Notes: generated by a model not told the origin, from the sequence alone. 64,000 nucleotides of DNA from Ceratotherium simum simum (GCF_000283155.1 NW_004454173.1:4340913-4404912), one strand, 5' to 3'; shown: positions 1 through 12,436, numbered from the stretch's first letter. Program-made: numbers and translations.

Positions 1-1021
1 TTGATTGTTAGTATTGGCATGTGACTATCTTTTACAATACAGTGGTTGTGTTATTAAAATTATTATTGTGTTTGAAGTGCGTGATCTTTATATAGCCTCG
101 TAAGATGTTATCTTTCTATAGTCAAGTTAGATTCTAAAAATATATATTTCATTTGAAGAAATGTCTTCTTTGACCTCCTTTGAGGCTCTATGAAAATTAG
201 ATGCAAATGGAAAACATTTTTTCTCATATTATATCTAACTCATCATAAGGTGTTCTTAAGTTAAAGTAAAAAATACTTTAGACTATTTTCCAATTGTATT
301 AGAGAGTTCTGGTGATAAGAGTTCTCATTTTATTCACAACCTCATTTGAATTTCTCTTTTTCTCCAGTTTATTAGTTTGGTTGAAGTAGTTTCATCAATT
401 TCAGTAGAAAAATATACGTCTTTTAATTTTAATGAGCTAATTTTAAGATGCCACTTTAGCACGTTAAGTGTAAATAAAATTAATTCCTTAGTTGCTTTTT
501 AAAAAATAATAACTAAGTATATTTATTCAAAAAAAACCCCAAAAATTGAAAGTAGGACTCCTGAATTGCCAGGTGAAAACACAATCGTGTTTTTGATTGT
601 GTCATTTTTATTTGAAAAAAAAATCAGACTTAGTCTATGGGTAGCTGACAGTTGTTTTGTCTTATTTGGGAGGTACTTCTATTTATAGTCCATCTGTACA
701 TTAGACTTTATGGATGATACCAAACAGCTTGTTGTGTTGTTTCAGAACAACAATTTCATTTAAAATTCATGTTTAAACAATAATGTTATGTTGAATATTC
801 CTTCTGTATATTTTTACAAGAAAGATTACTTACCAGAAATTTGAGGTATCAATTCATTTAACAGTATTTAGGCAGTCAGATTTATGAGTAGTGTTTCACT
901 CAACCTATATAATCTAATTCTGCCAAGAAAATTTAAAATATATGTTGTAGCCTTTTTAGGGAAAAAAAAATTTGTAGAATGTGTATTCTCATTAGAATTA
1001 TTCCCAAAAAGAGCTAGATTA

Positions 1022-1217
1022 CTGGGCCAGCCCTGGTGGCCTAGTAGTTAAGTTCAGCACGCTTCTCTATGGTGGCCAGGTTTGGTTCCCTGGGCACGGA
1101 CCTACACCATTCTTCTGTGAATGGCCATGCTGTGGTGGCAGCCCACATACAAAAAAAAGAAGATGATTGGCAGCAGATATTAGCTCAGGGCAAATCTTTC
1201 TCAGACGGAAAAAAAAA
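1022..1217 (+). mobile_element. ERE SINE (equine tRNA-derived)
   Basis: The element begins TGGGCCAGCCCTGGTGGCC and runs through GCTGTGGTGGCAGCCCACAT and TTAGCTCAGGGC to an A-rich end. A target duplication flanks it: AGCTAGATTAC before and AGTTAGATTAC after (one difference, about 1011-1021 and 1217-1227). Diverged from the young copy at 19308, so an older insertion. Confidence 0.88.
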
Positions 1218-1227
1218 GTTAGATTAC

Positions 1228-2584
1228 AATTATTTGTCTAATCACTCACTCTGGGGCACCTTCATTGAGAGGGTTAGTCATTGGCAAACTTATAAGATAC
1301 CAAAGGCCCAGCAATCAAAACAGACAGTGGGTTAATTGGAGGCTCTAGGAATTCTGTAGATTCATTACTTTTTTAAAAAACTGATAAACAGAAAATAAAA
1401 GAGCTTGCTCAGTCACCTTGTTTGCTTAACGCAATTAAGACTAGATTCACCTTCAGACATACTCATCAATATAATCTTTGCAGCGTCATTTAGTTAAGTC
1501 TTCTGCACATTTAATGTCTTTTTCTGTCTCAAATTTGCAGTGGCTTATTCATATGGAAAGTTCATTGATATTTAGCTCAATAAGACATAAGATGGAAACT
1601 TTGAGGTATTTTATTTGAAATTTCACAAAAATTTGAGAAAATACAAAAAACGTTCTTTTACACATCAGTATGCAAAAGGCAATATGAGTAACTGTGAAGC
1701 TTCTATATTTTATTATTCCCTTTGAAATATTTATGTTATAGACAAGAAATAAATCAAGTAATATGAAAAAAATGCTTTTTAAGTAAATTATTATTTCTAT
1801 ATTCTTGCCAAAAGAATATTTAAACACTTGAATTAAAGTACAGAATGATGAAGAGATTGTTGCTTAGTTTCTATAAGATATACCCATATGGATATCACTT
1901 TATTTAAAAAAGAATCAATGTAATACAATCAAAATGAATCTTTAATTTTTCCCTTAATTTCATTTGTTACTAAGACACCACTTTTATAACATTAAAGGAC
2001 AGCAGTGATAAAGGACATGGTTCTTAAAAGAAACAAAATTTACCCCAATACCAAGACATCTTTTCTTTCAATTTTCGAAAAAAGATTAGTTTCTAAATAA
2101 TAGCATAAGTAATTTTATAAAGCATTATTTGGAAATGGTTGGACTTAGGGTGAGGTAATTAGAAACCATTGCTATTTGGAGAGCGTTAAAAACTACAGAT
2201 GAATTTTGTCTGAAATAAAAATAGATATATATAGGTGGGAACATTTAGTTTTTAAAAAAATCAAATAGCTTTTCTAGGGACACACATACACGTACACATA
2301 TGTATATGTATATATAAACTGAGATATACTTTTAATTTTAAAAATGCACTAATATGCTGGCGTGGCAATCCAGTGGTATCAATAGTCCAAAAATAATTCT
2401 ATTTTTTTGTAATACATTATTTAGAGAATTTTAAGTTCCTCAAATCTGGTTTCCTTACTATGCTTTGATGAGTTTACAGTTAAAATTTTCTATTCTTCAG
2501 GATCATATTTTTTTAGAAATATAGAAAAAACTGTCTACTCAGTACCCATTTAATACCTTTAATTTAATGAGAATCTGAAGAAGG
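1228..2584. other. Intron sequence, no gene seen
   Basis: As in 1-1021, this is AT-rich intron of TMEM260. Short frames such as the reverse one at 1549-1827 have no recognisable protein features. Confidence 0.6.
2281..2325. repeat. (CA)/(TA) mixed dinucleotide tract
   Basis: CACACATACACGTACACATA followed by a TATG/TATA run. Low-complexity intronic sequence. Confidence 0.7.
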
Positions 2585-3720
2585 GGCAACCACCCTAGTC
2601 TTGCGAAAGTACTTAGGGAAAACTTCCTGGAAAGGTGATGCCTATTCTGAGTTGTAGACAATAAGTGACAGTTGGCCAAGTGAACACAAAACAGTGCTCC
2701 AGATACAGGGAGCTTCATGTGCAAAGAAACCCAGAGGTGGAGGAGAAACAGCTTGTAAGTACAGGAGCTTACAAGTCTTTTAGTGTTGCTGGAACACCAT
2801 GTTTGAGATGGGTTATGTACAAAAATGAAGCTACAAGTAAGCTAAGACCAGATCATAAAAGGACTCGTCTATCATGAGGAGGAGCTTGTAATATGCTTCA
2901 TAATCAAAGAGGAGTCATTAAAGGGTTGGAGGCAGAAAAGTGCAACATGGGATGTTTTAGACCCCTCACTCTGATGGCAGTGGTGGGCCTAGGACTGGAG
3001 TCAGACAGCACACAAAGCTGTTGCTTCGGTGTCAGGCTGAGGCGATGGTAATAGCTGAGACGAGGCAGTGGCAGTATGGGTGGAGAGAAGAGGATGAATT
3101 TTTAAAATGTTTATGAAGTAAAATTGGCAAGATGTGATATGTTCAAAAGGGGGAGGAGCTTTGGTGATGACTCCTAGGTCCCTAACTCAAGCTAGGTAGA
3201 TAAGGAAAATCACTAAGATGGAGAACACAGGAGAAGGAATCATTTTAGAGGAGAGGATGAGAAATTAATTTTGACAGTGAGGTTCTGTGGGACATCCAGA
3301 GTTGGGGTGGCTTTGTGGTGAGGTGTACAACAGTCAGGTGGAGACGTGTAAGTCTGAAATAAGGGAGAGGCAGTGCTGGAGACAGATTTGGTTTTTCAGT
3401 TTGTAGTTGGCAGTTGAAATCAAGAGAGTGGATAAAAGCCACCCAGGCAGAGTATGTAGAGTGAGAACAAATGCCCGAGAATGAAATCCTGGGAAACACT
3501 GGCTTTAAAGGAGTTAATGGAAGAAGAGGAGCTATTCGGAGAAAACACAGGAAGAAGATCCAGAGCCACAGAAGGAAAACCAGAGGGATCTGGGGTCCCA
3601 GATGTCAACTCAGTAGAATGATAACGTGGCAGAGAGGTCCCAAAAGCCTGTCGTATTTGACAGGTAGATGGTCACTGGGTGCTAATTCAGTGGAGTGCTA
3701 GGGAGAGAACGGAGGGTAGA
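2585..3720 (-). mobile_element. L2-like repeat block, reverse
   Basis: Order resembles reverse L2 and the sequence commonly continuous with it: AACTTCCTGGAAAGGTGATG, TTCATGTGCAAAGAAACCCA, GAGTCATTAAAGGGTTGGAG, CACTCTGATGGCAGTGG, GATGACTCCTAGGTCCCTAA, GCAGTTGAAATCAAGAGAG, AATGATAACGTGGCAGAG. The short frames inside are not genes. Confidence 0.5.
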
Positions 3721-4162
3721 GGCTGCAGATGTGGACAGTGTGAGGCAATACTGAGCCTGGCCATGACCCTGCAACTTGTCTTCATGAAATCATCCTTGAC
3801 GTCAGCTTGCTCTTTAGTCATTTATCTCTGCCTCGATAAGATGAAATGAAGCATGCTCAGATAACGTAATATGCCTTGAACAATTTGATGAGACTGCCTA
3901 CGTATAGCGTCAGGGAATGAGTTGAAGACCTTCTCCAAAGTCTTCAGAAAGTCCTCATCCTTACCATTGCTGACATCATCCTTTGACTTGTCAACAAGTC
4001 AGAGACTCAGCTTGCTGTGTCCTGATGTGGGATATCACATCTCCCAGTTAGCATGTGTGTGATGTGGCACAGGGCCGCACACCTGTCTTCCTACATTGCA
4101 TTCACCCTGCACTTATTAATCTATGATGTACTGCTTGTCTTTCAGGACAGATACTTAGTTTT

Positions 4163-5247
4163 TTTGTTTTTGTTTTTTGGTCTTATTTGGACTCTTTACC
4201 TACGCGTACACATTTTATTTATTTTATTTTTTATTTATTTATTTTTATTGTGGCAACATTGGTTTATAACATTGTATAAATTTCCGGTGTACATCATTAT
4301 ACTTCTGTTTCTGCATAGATTATATCATGTTCACCACCAAAAGACTAATTACAGTCCATCACCACACACATGTGCCTAATCATCCCTTTCGCCCTCCTCC
4401 CTCCCCCCTTCCCCTCTGGTAACCACCAATCCAGTCTCTGTCTCTATGTGTTTGTTTGTTGTTGTTGTTATCTTCTACTTATGAGTGAGATCATACAGTA
4501 TTTGACCTTCTCCCTCTGACTTATTTCACTTTGCATAATACCCTCAGTGTCCATCCGTGTTGTCACAAATGGCTGGATTTCATCGTTTCTTATGGCTGGG
4601 TAGTAATCCATGGTGTATATATGCCACATCTTCTTTATCCATTCGTCCCTTGATGGGCACTTAGGTTGCTTCCAAGTCTTGGCTATTGTGAATAATGCTG
4701 CAGTGAACACAGGGGTGCATGTATCTTTACGCATTGGTGTTTTCATGTTCTTTGGATAAATACCCAGCAGTGGAATAGCTGGATCATATGGTAGTTCTAT
4801 CCTTAATATTTTGAGAAATCTCCATACTGTTTTCCATAGTGGCTGTACCAGTTTGCACTCCCACCAGCAGTGTATGAGAGTTCTCTTCTCTCCACATCCT
4901 CTCCAACACTTGTTGTTTCCTGTGTTGTTAATTATAGCCATTCTGACGAGTGTGAGGTGATATCTCATTGTAGTTTTGATATGTATTTCCCTGCTAGTTA
5001 ATGATGTGGAACATCTTTTCGTGTGCCTCTTGGCCATCTGTATATCTTCTTTGGAGAAACGTCTGTTCAGGTCTTCTGCACAGCAAAGGAAACCATCAAC
5101 GAAATGAAAAGACAACCTAACAATTGGGAGAAGATATTTGCAAACTGTATATCTGCTAAGGGGTTAATCTCCAAAATATATAGAGAACTCATACATCTGA
5201 ACAGCAAAAAAACTAACAACCCAATTAAAAATGGGCAAAAGACCTGA
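4163..5247 (-). mobile_element. Young L1 with 5' inversion and probable 3' transduction
   Basis: Perfect 16-base target duplications ACAGATACTTAGTTTT lie at 4147-4162 and 5248-5263. From about 5075 down to 4213 the minus strand carries the L1 3' end, with an open ORF2 C-terminal frame of about 200 codons (4468-5075; [38 protein letters not shown]). From about 5078 to 5247 the L1 sequence instead reads on the plus strand: a 5' inversion. Two A-tails (on the minus strand, 4213-4247 and 4163-4178) flank about 34 non-L1 bases. Not capable of retrotransposition, since most of ORF2 and all of ORF1 are missing. Confidence 0.92.
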
Positions 5248-5263
5248 ACAGATACTTAGTTTT

Positions 5264-6225
5264 AATGAAAATCCTGTGATTTGGAGAATAGCTTTATTAA
5301 ACTCTTTTCCATCATGGGCTGGTTTCAACAGTAGAGTACAGTGTGGCTTAATGGGCCTATTCTATCCTTTATTGATTTGATGTCCCTTTCTCCAACCCAC
5401 TCTCCACACCCTGGCATGACTTTAGCTTTCAGTTCACTCATTTCCTTGATGCCCATACACTTGTCTTTCATTTAAATGAGACCTAGAACCCTTTGCTCAT
5501 CCTTTTTATCTCCTCCATCAGCCCCCTGCTGTCTTTACTTCCTTCCCTATCCAATGTATCATTACTTTAACTCCCTTTCCCTCTTGTACTTCTCTCCTAC
5601 CTACCTAGTAAAGCACCTAACCCTGGCTCCATCCACCCTCTCCACGCTTGACTCAGGCTGCTGCAGACCTTTCCACAGCCGTGCAGAGTGATGCTGCTGC
5701 TCCATACCCACCGTCTCTGCAGTCTTCAGCCTCAGCTGAGCATCTGTTGCTTCCTACAAATCCTTATGTATCCCTCCTTAGCTTGCAGACTTTCCACAAC
5801 AGATGTTTCAGATCTACTTTTCTTAATCCACTAGTTTGTATGTTATATGGTTGGTAAATGTTGATTAATTCTGAATCTTAGCATAAAGCAAACTTTTAAA
5901 GGCAGTGGGTCAAAATATGTGCATTGTAAGGGACATTCACGGTTTGATTTATAAAAGGCTGTTGAAATCAAAGAAATTCATACAGACTTAGCCTATATGC
6001 ATTATTTTATGAAAAACATAAATAGTAAAATGATGAGGTCTCCAAAATGTTTCACATTCTATATATTCTCTGTATAGATGCACACATAACTTTCTGCTCT
6101 TAGGCATACTGCTCTCTCTTCTATTTTCCACAAAGCTATGACAACTTCAGCATTTATTTTCAGAATTTCCTCACAGAGTTTCTCTTGAAAACTTAATAGA
6201 AATAATAAAGAGGGAAAGCAGATTG
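5264..6225. other. Intron sequence, pyrimidine-rich part 5380-5660
   Basis: No gene or named repeat seen. The forward frames of 69-71 codons at 5476-5857 show only low-complexity Ser/Pro/Leu composition. Confidence 0.5.
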
Positions 6226-6307
6226 TTTCAGTCAGGATTCTTGGTTGCAAGCAATTGACTCTGGCTGTGTTCAGCAGAAAATAAACGTATTAGAAGGAAC
6301 TTGGGAG
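6226..6307 (+). repeat. Older repeat, left half, split by the L1
   Basis: Starts TCAGTCAGGATTCTTGGTTG and resembles the block at 61505, whose start is GTCAGGGTCCCGTGGC. The matching right half resumes at 7287 with GATCTCACAGAATT. A mammal-wide interspersed repeat whose family I could not name. Confidence 0.45.
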
Positions 6308-7272
6308 GAACCCTACAACTCAATGATAAAAAGACCAATAACCCAATTTAAAAATGGGCAAAGGATCTGAATAGATATTTCTCCAAGGAAGATATACAGA
6401 TAGCCAAAAGCACTTGAAGAGATGCTTGACATCATTAGCCATTAGGGAAATGCAAATCAAAATCTCAATGAGATACCACTTTATACCCACTAGGATGGCT
6501 AGACTCAAAAAGTCAGATAACAAGTGATCACTAGGTTGTGGAGAAATCAGAACACTCATCCTCATCCACTGCTGGTGGGAATGTAAAATTGTGCAGCCAC
6601 GTTGGAAAACAGTCTATCAGTTCCTCAAACAATTACACAGAGTTGCCATATGACCCAGCAATTCCACTTCTAGGTATATACCCAAGAGAAATGAAAACAT
6701 ATGTCCACACAAAAACTTGTTCAAGAATGTTTATAGCAGCTTTATTCATAATAGCCAAAAGGTGGAAACAACCCAAATATCCATCAGTGGAAGAATGGAT
6801 AAGCAAAATGTGGTGTATCTATATAGTGGAATATTAATTCATCCATAAAAAGGAATGAAATACTGATACATGCTATAAGTTGGATGAACCCAGAAAACAT
6901 TGTGCTAAGTGAAAGAAGCCAGTCACAAAAATCCACATATTGTGTAATTCCATTTATATGAAAGTCCAGAAGAGGGAAATCTATACAGACAGAAAGTAGA
7001 TTAGTGATTGTTTAAAGCTGGGATGGGATTAGGGATGGGAGTAGGGAGGTGATAGCTAAAGAGGATAGGATTTCTTTTTGAGGTGATGATAATGTTATAA
7101 AATTGACTGTGATGATGGTTGCCCATATCTGTAAATATACCAAAAACCTTTAATGGTACACTTTAAATGGGTGCATTGTATGGTATATGAATTATATCTC
7201 AATAAAGCTGTTTTTTCACAAAAGGAAAGATCAAGTCTAGAATTGTAAAAAAAAAAAAAAAAAAAAGGAAAG
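6308..7272 (+). mobile_element. 5'-truncated L1 (older L1M-like) nested in another repeat
   Basis: Begins mid-ORF2 (CCAATAACCCAATTTAAAAA), passes the conserved C-terminal region ([15 protein letters not shown] and WISKMWCIYIVEY in the frame 6538-6837) and reaches AATAAA at 7201, then 20 A residues at 7247-7266. Target duplications GAAGGAACTTGGGAG (6293-6307) and GAAGGAAGTTGGAG (7273-7286) differ at one base and one gap. Thirty non-L1 bases lie between the usual L1 end and the A-tail. Confidence 0.88.
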
Positions 7273-7286
7273 GAAGGAAGTTGGAG

Positions 7287-7640
7287 ATCTCACAGAATTT
7301 CTGGTGGGGCTGGGTTACCAGGCTCTGAGTCTAAAACGTCCAGAGTCCTAGGCAGGTATGTTCTAGTGAAACGACCGCTGCTGCCACCTCTGGGCACCGG
7401 ACACCCCAGCTTCCACCTCCAACACTGACCTGGATTCTGAACATTGCCCCTGAAAGTGCTGCCATCGTTGTCTATGGAGATGGCACATTAACGCCACCAG
7501 CCGTGTCTGAATGGATTTTGTCCCCATCCCTGCCTCTTTGCCTCAGGAATTTCCAATTCAAAAAATGCAGCGAGTGCTTCTGACAGGCAGAGCCCAGGCC
7601 ATACACCTATGCTGTACCTGCAAGGGAGACTGGAAAGTAT
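7287..7640 (+). repeat. Older repeat, right half
   Basis: Continues the repeat interrupted at 6307: CTCACAGAATT followed by GCTGGGTTACCAGGCTC and a GC-rich middle with GCTGCTGCCACCTCTGGGC. This order also occurs in the 61505-61890 block. The 69-codon frame at 7511-7720 is not supported as a gene. Confidence 0.4.
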
Positions 7641-8650
7641 CTTGTGTTTTCAGCATGTATAATAGGAAGAGGCTGTGCCTCATAAGCTGGGTATCCCTCA
7701 AGCATAGAAAGGGATTTTAGATGCTGAGTAGCAAAACAAAAAACAAAACAAAAGATCCACTAGTCTTTTTGTTCAATTTTATATTAGGACTGCAACCCAA
7801 ATTCCTATACTTAGTCTGATTTCTAAGCAAGCTCATTTGAGATGCTAAAAAGATCAAGATTATAGGTTTGATTTCCATGACTGGTTTTATAATCAGTTAG
7901 TTACTTTCTCTTTTATAACCTTACTCAGCAGTCTCACAAATTATTTCCTGATACCAAGGAGAATCACGTGAAAGAGTATGGATTATTCATTGCAAAACCA
8001 TTCTGACCTTGGCAGGGGTAGGGGTGGGGGTGGAGAAAATTCAGATTATTGACCTTGCTGATGTGGGATTAGTCTTCAATAAAATGCTAATGTATGTAAC
8101 TATCTGTAATAGTCTAAGGTGACTGGATAGATTTTATCACTGAAGTTGATAACTTTACCTTTCTCTCTTCAATTTTTAAAGCCTTATGAAATGTTTGAAA
8201 ATGCAGTTAACATAGTTCATGATTTCAATAATTAATGTCAACAATTCAAACACTTTAGGATGTCTTCTGGAGCATAATAGTGTGTTAAAAATCATTGTAG
8301 ATTAGTGAGTCTTGAGTTTTCTTCCTGAGAATTCTACATATCAGGACTTTCTTCTCAGTTCTATTTAATTGACTGTCTGGTGGTTTTAAACTTTGACCAG
8401 TTGCCAAAAAGAATGAAAGGTTAAAACCAGTCTTGAGAAGTGTTGAATACAGTTCAGGCTGGTAGTGTGTTGTTTTGATAAAATAAAAATAAACGCAATT
8501 CTAATAATTGACAAAACTTTTATTTTAGTCTGTTCTTCACTCCAGGAGGTACATATTTAACCAAATAAAAGTACAATATATCATTAATCTAGAATAAATT
8601 ATTTGACATTAAAACTAAAATAACCATCATTTGCCCCATAATGTAATGGC

Positions 8651-8876
8651 ACTAAATAGCTAGACTAACAGTTTGAATCCTGGTTCAGCCACTTAATTGC
8701 CCTAGGACCTTGGAAAAATTACTTGACCTCTTTGGGCCTCAGTTTCTTCATTTGAAAAAAGGAGATAAATAGCATCCACTCATAGGGTTATTATGAAAAG
8801 TAAATGAATTAACATAAGGAAAGCACTTAGAACAATATCTGATGCATGGCAGGCAAAACTCGATAAATGTTAGCAA
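8651..8876 (+). mobile_element. MIR SINE fragment
   Basis: Shows the MIR core order: GTTTGAATCCTGGTTCAGCC, then CCTTGGAAAAATTACTTGAC, CTCAGTTTCTTCATTTG, ATAGGGTTATTATGA and a tail TCGATAAATGTTA. Nearly full length and plus strand. Confidence 0.85.
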
Positions 8877-8892
8877 ATTATCATCTCAGGAA

Positions 8893-10070
8893 TTTGTTGA
8901 TTTATTTTGTTAACTTTTTATTTTGACATAATTTCAGATTTATAGCAAAGTGGCAAGAGCTCACTCTATATACCCTTCACCCAGCTTCCTCAAATGTTAA
9001 TATTTCACCACATTTGCTTATTCTTGACCCTGTGTGTATGTGTGTGTTTCATTCTGTTTTTAACCATTTAAAAGTAAGCTGCACTCATGATACCCTTTTA
9101 CCTTTAACAGCTTCCGGGTATGTTTCTTTAAAACAAGAACATTTACTTACATATCCACAGTGCAGTTCTCAAAATCAGGAAATCGTCATTGATACAACAT
9201 TGTTATCTGATCTTCAGACTTGATTCAGTTTTGCCAGTTGTCCCAATAATGCACTTTATAGCAGAAGGAAATCCCAGATCATGCCTTGAATTCTATTTCG
9301 TGTCCCTTTAGTCACTTTAATCTGGAGCAGTTCTTCATGAGGTTTTTTTTGTGTTTCAAGACCTTGACATTTTTTGATACATCCAGTCCAGTTATTTGGT
9401 AGAATGTCCTTCAATTTGAGTTTGTCTGTTTCCTTGTGCTTAGATTCAGGTAATACATTTTTGGCAGGAACACATAGAAATGATGCTGTATTCTTTTCAT
9501 TGGAATAGATCAGGAAGCATATGATGTTTTTGTCCCATTACTGGGCTGTTAACTTTGATCACATGGTTAAGATTGTGTGTGTCAGGTTTGCCCTGTAAGG
9601 TTCCATTTTTCCCTTTCCAGTTAATCTATTTATAGGGAGGTACCTTTAGACTATGTACATATTTCTGTTACTGTAAAACTTTTCCCACTAGTTTGGTGTC
9701 CATCAGTTATTATGATGGTTGCCAAATGGTGATTTCTAATGCCATCACTTCTTCTACAGTTATTAGTTACTACTTGACTTTCTGTGGACTTTCCCTTCTC
9801 CTCCGTTTATGTATATCATTATGGATTCATAGATTCTTGTTTATTTATTGGGTTACAATCTATTACTATAAGTATTTTGATCGTCAAATTGTCCCCAGTT
9901 TGGCCCGGGAGAGCCCCTTTCAGCTGACTCCTGAGTCCTGTTGTCACGTCGCTGTTTGAGCACTTCCTTACTTTCTGGCATAAGATGTTTCAGGTTCATT
10001 TTGTACTTGAGCTACCCCAGCCCTCAAGTCAGCCCTTTCTCCAAGGATGATAATTTATGTTTTAAGTAGA
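8893..10070 (-). mobile_element. Ancient LINE block (L1ME-like)
   Basis: A long diverged block with familiar order: TTATAGCAAAGTGGCAAGAG, AATCGTCATTGATACAAC, GCCAGTTGTCCCAATAATG, AGAATGTCCTTCAATTTGAG, TGAGCACTTCCTTACTTTCTGG and TTTCTCCAAGGATG. I recall this as an untranslated part of old L1 elements. The orientation is a guess from the T-rich left end. No coding capacity remains. Confidence 0.55.
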
Positions 10071-10169
10071 AGAAGGAATCTTGTATCTTATGCTGACTTT
10101 CCTCAGTAATATTGACAGATGAAATTTAGAAGTTCTGTTAAAAATGTTACTAATACTTTAAGATTAATT

Positions 10170-10870
10170 CATTTTCTCATTCGCTAAGTTTCCTGTCTGT
10201 GCTTGGGGCTAGATGCTTCCAATATAAATGAAGTTTAACTCCAGGTCACATTTCAAAAACAATGTCAAAATAATTGTTACAGACAATTAAATGCTATAGA
10301 TGTTCAGAGATGGGTTAGAGACCTGGGAATTGAAGAGAAATTTGAGAAAAGAGTAGACTTTGAATATATGGAAAGGAGCAAAGGGGACATTCAATTCAGG
10401 GGTAGAGCAAGAGCAAAGCTGTGGCACTAGGAATAGGCATGCTTATTAAGGAGTTTTGAGTGGCCTGACTAGTAGATGGAAATAATGTTGGTAATTAGTG
10501 GCTAGGTGGGGTCCAGTTTATTGGGAGCCTGGATTCCAGGCTGACTCATTTAGAATTTATCCTACAGGCAAGGAAGAGTCCTTAAGTTTGGGGCTAAGTA
10601 GTCATAAGGATTATGTTTTAGAAAGTTTATTCTGATGCTATGTTGCAGAATAGACTGGAAAACAGAAGACAAGTTAGGAAACTATTAAAATAATTGAGTC
10701 TAAGGCAGTAGAAATACAAATCGAAAAGAATTTGGAAAGTGCTTTGGAAGGAAGAAATGATTTTAGTGTTTTGAATCAGGATAGCTGGGAGAATGGGGGA
10801 CTGAAAGAAGTAGGAAACTGATGATTTTAATAAGGGAAAGAAAACAGAAATAAGTTACAAAGAGAAACTC
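10170..10870 (-). mobile_element. L2-like repeat block, reverse
   Basis: TTCAGGGGTAGAGCAAGAGC, TTCCAGGCTGACTC, GGCAAGGAAGAGTCCTTAAG, AAGTTTATTCTGATGCTATG and AATAGACTGGAAAACAGAAG parallel the block at 63390-64000. Confidence 0.5.
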
Positions 10871-11778
10871 AAAGAAAAACAGATTTGGTGATACTGAAAT
10901 TTTTATTTTAACTTTCTTTTCTGTAGTGGTTGATTAAAAGCCATAGAATTACTCCATAACTTTTTAAACAAAACAATATAGTTAAAAAGTAATGACATGG
11001 GGCAATATAATATCATAATTATTAGACACAGTAATGCTTGCTGAATTTCATAACACTTGTTAGAAATAGATATTCAATAATAGCTTTAATTTTCATAGTT
11101 GTAGATTTATAGTGAAACACGAAGTTGTTTTGGTTTGATATGCTCTAGTATATTCAACCACATTACCAGTCTCAAATCATGTCTCTGAACTGAGATCCAG
11201 ATTCCTGATTGATGTGAAATGTATGGCTCTTGTTGGCGTTTGGGTGTGAGAAATTCGTTTGCAAGTACATATAGCATTTGATTCTTTTTGTGTTATTAAA
11301 ATGCACATTCTCATCTGTCTGTTTAAAAAATATACCATTTTTAACTTCAACTTTGTGTAAAGAAGAAGTCATCAGAAACTAAGAGCTTACAAGATCTTAA
11401 CATCACTACATATTGTGACCAAGACATGCTTTGCCATATGTTGGGAGATAATTGTAGAAAGTACCTAGATCCAAACTTCCACAAGAAGTGAGAATGAATG
11501 TTCTTGAATAGATATTTTGACATTTCATTAATTTTACAATTAAACATATTTCAGTCTTCACCAGACCATCATTCTTCTTCATAGATACTGCAAGAAAAAT
11601 GACACAGGTTTATCTCTCTAGCTGCTATCTCTTCGGGCTTTCTGAATTGGCTTGAATCCTGGAGGTTAGATCTAAAAACTAAACCTCCTTCAGTCCATAG
11701 GATTCCAAGCAGGGTTGTTCATTTGTTTGTTAATAGGTTAATATATAGGCTTCCTAATTAAAATTGGTTGAAAGAAAT
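10871..11778. other. Intron upstream of exon A, nothing found
   Basis: Unique-looking AT-rich sequence. The overlapping reverse frames 11172-11547 lack recognisable motifs. The stretches 3721-4146 and 7641-8650 are likewise blank. Confidence 0.5.
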
Positions 11779-11824
11779 TTTACATGAAGTGATGTATTAA
11801 CTTTACATTAAGTGATGTATAATG
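11779..11824. repeat. 23-bp tandem duplication before exon A
   Basis: Two adjoining 23-base units beginning TTTACATGAAGTGATG and TTTACATTAAGTGATG, with four differences. They end 115 bases before the exon A acceptor. Confidence 0.75.
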
Positions 11825-11939
11825 TGTTGGGATAGTGCTGGGTGACTGTCATAATTTCTGCTGCTACAGTTTATAAAAAGGAAAATAAAGTCAGTTCTTT
11901 ATGTTGGGAAAGAAGATTTCATGTTATCTGTATTTGCAG

Positions 11940-12117
11940 GCTTTCTGGCTCATATGCTGGAGGAATCCTTGCTGCGGGGGTGTTTTCATTTTCTCGTCTA
12001 ACATGGCAGTGGTCCATTGCAGCAGAGGTTTTTAGTTTAAACAATCTGTTTGTGGGGCTGCTTATGGCTCTTACTGTACATTTTGAGGAGGCAGCAACTG
12101 CAAAAGAAAGATCAAAG
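11940..12117 (+). CDS. TMEM260: TMEM260 exon A (first in window)
   Basis: The exon is 178 nt: one base of a split codon, then 59 codons (segment residues 1-59), ending in phase 0. The acceptor is TTTGCAG and the donor AAAG/gtaacc. The peptide starts [20 protein letters not shown] and contains [17 protein letters not shown]. Two hydrophobic stretches (about residues 4-22 and 36-47) fit membrane helices of the GT-C-like core, with the Trp/Glu-rich segment between them. Reading on past 12117 adds intron codons only, so the open frame to 12165 is not all coding. Confidence 0.94.
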
Positions 12118-12416
12118 GTAACCTATTTTGATCAAAGTGAAGTCACTTTTTGTTGTAATTTTTAGACGGATGCTGTATTTCTTTTTAACTTTGGTTTAGA
12201 TACTGTTTATCTATTCTGATTACTGTCAAGGTAATCTAGGCATGTTGAGAGAGAAGATATTTTCAGTTCTTTTACTGTGAACCATGAGAGCCTTTATAAA
12301 ACATGGGAATTTTTTTTCTCTAAGAGTTCAAAAGTTTTTTGGAGAATGAGAGGATTCTGAAGTCCCTTTTGAGTCCTATGGGAAAGATAGGCTTGTTAGT
12401 TAATTCCTCCATCATT

Positions 12417-12436
12417 TGTGTGTGTGTGTGTGTGTG
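12417..12436. repeat. (TG)10 microsatellite
   Basis: Ten TG units in the intron after exon A. Confidence 0.9.

Noticed and set aside
4468..5115. 215-codon reverse frame as a host gene
   Set aside because: It is the L1 ORF2 C-terminus; its first residues are antisense of the inverted L1 segment.
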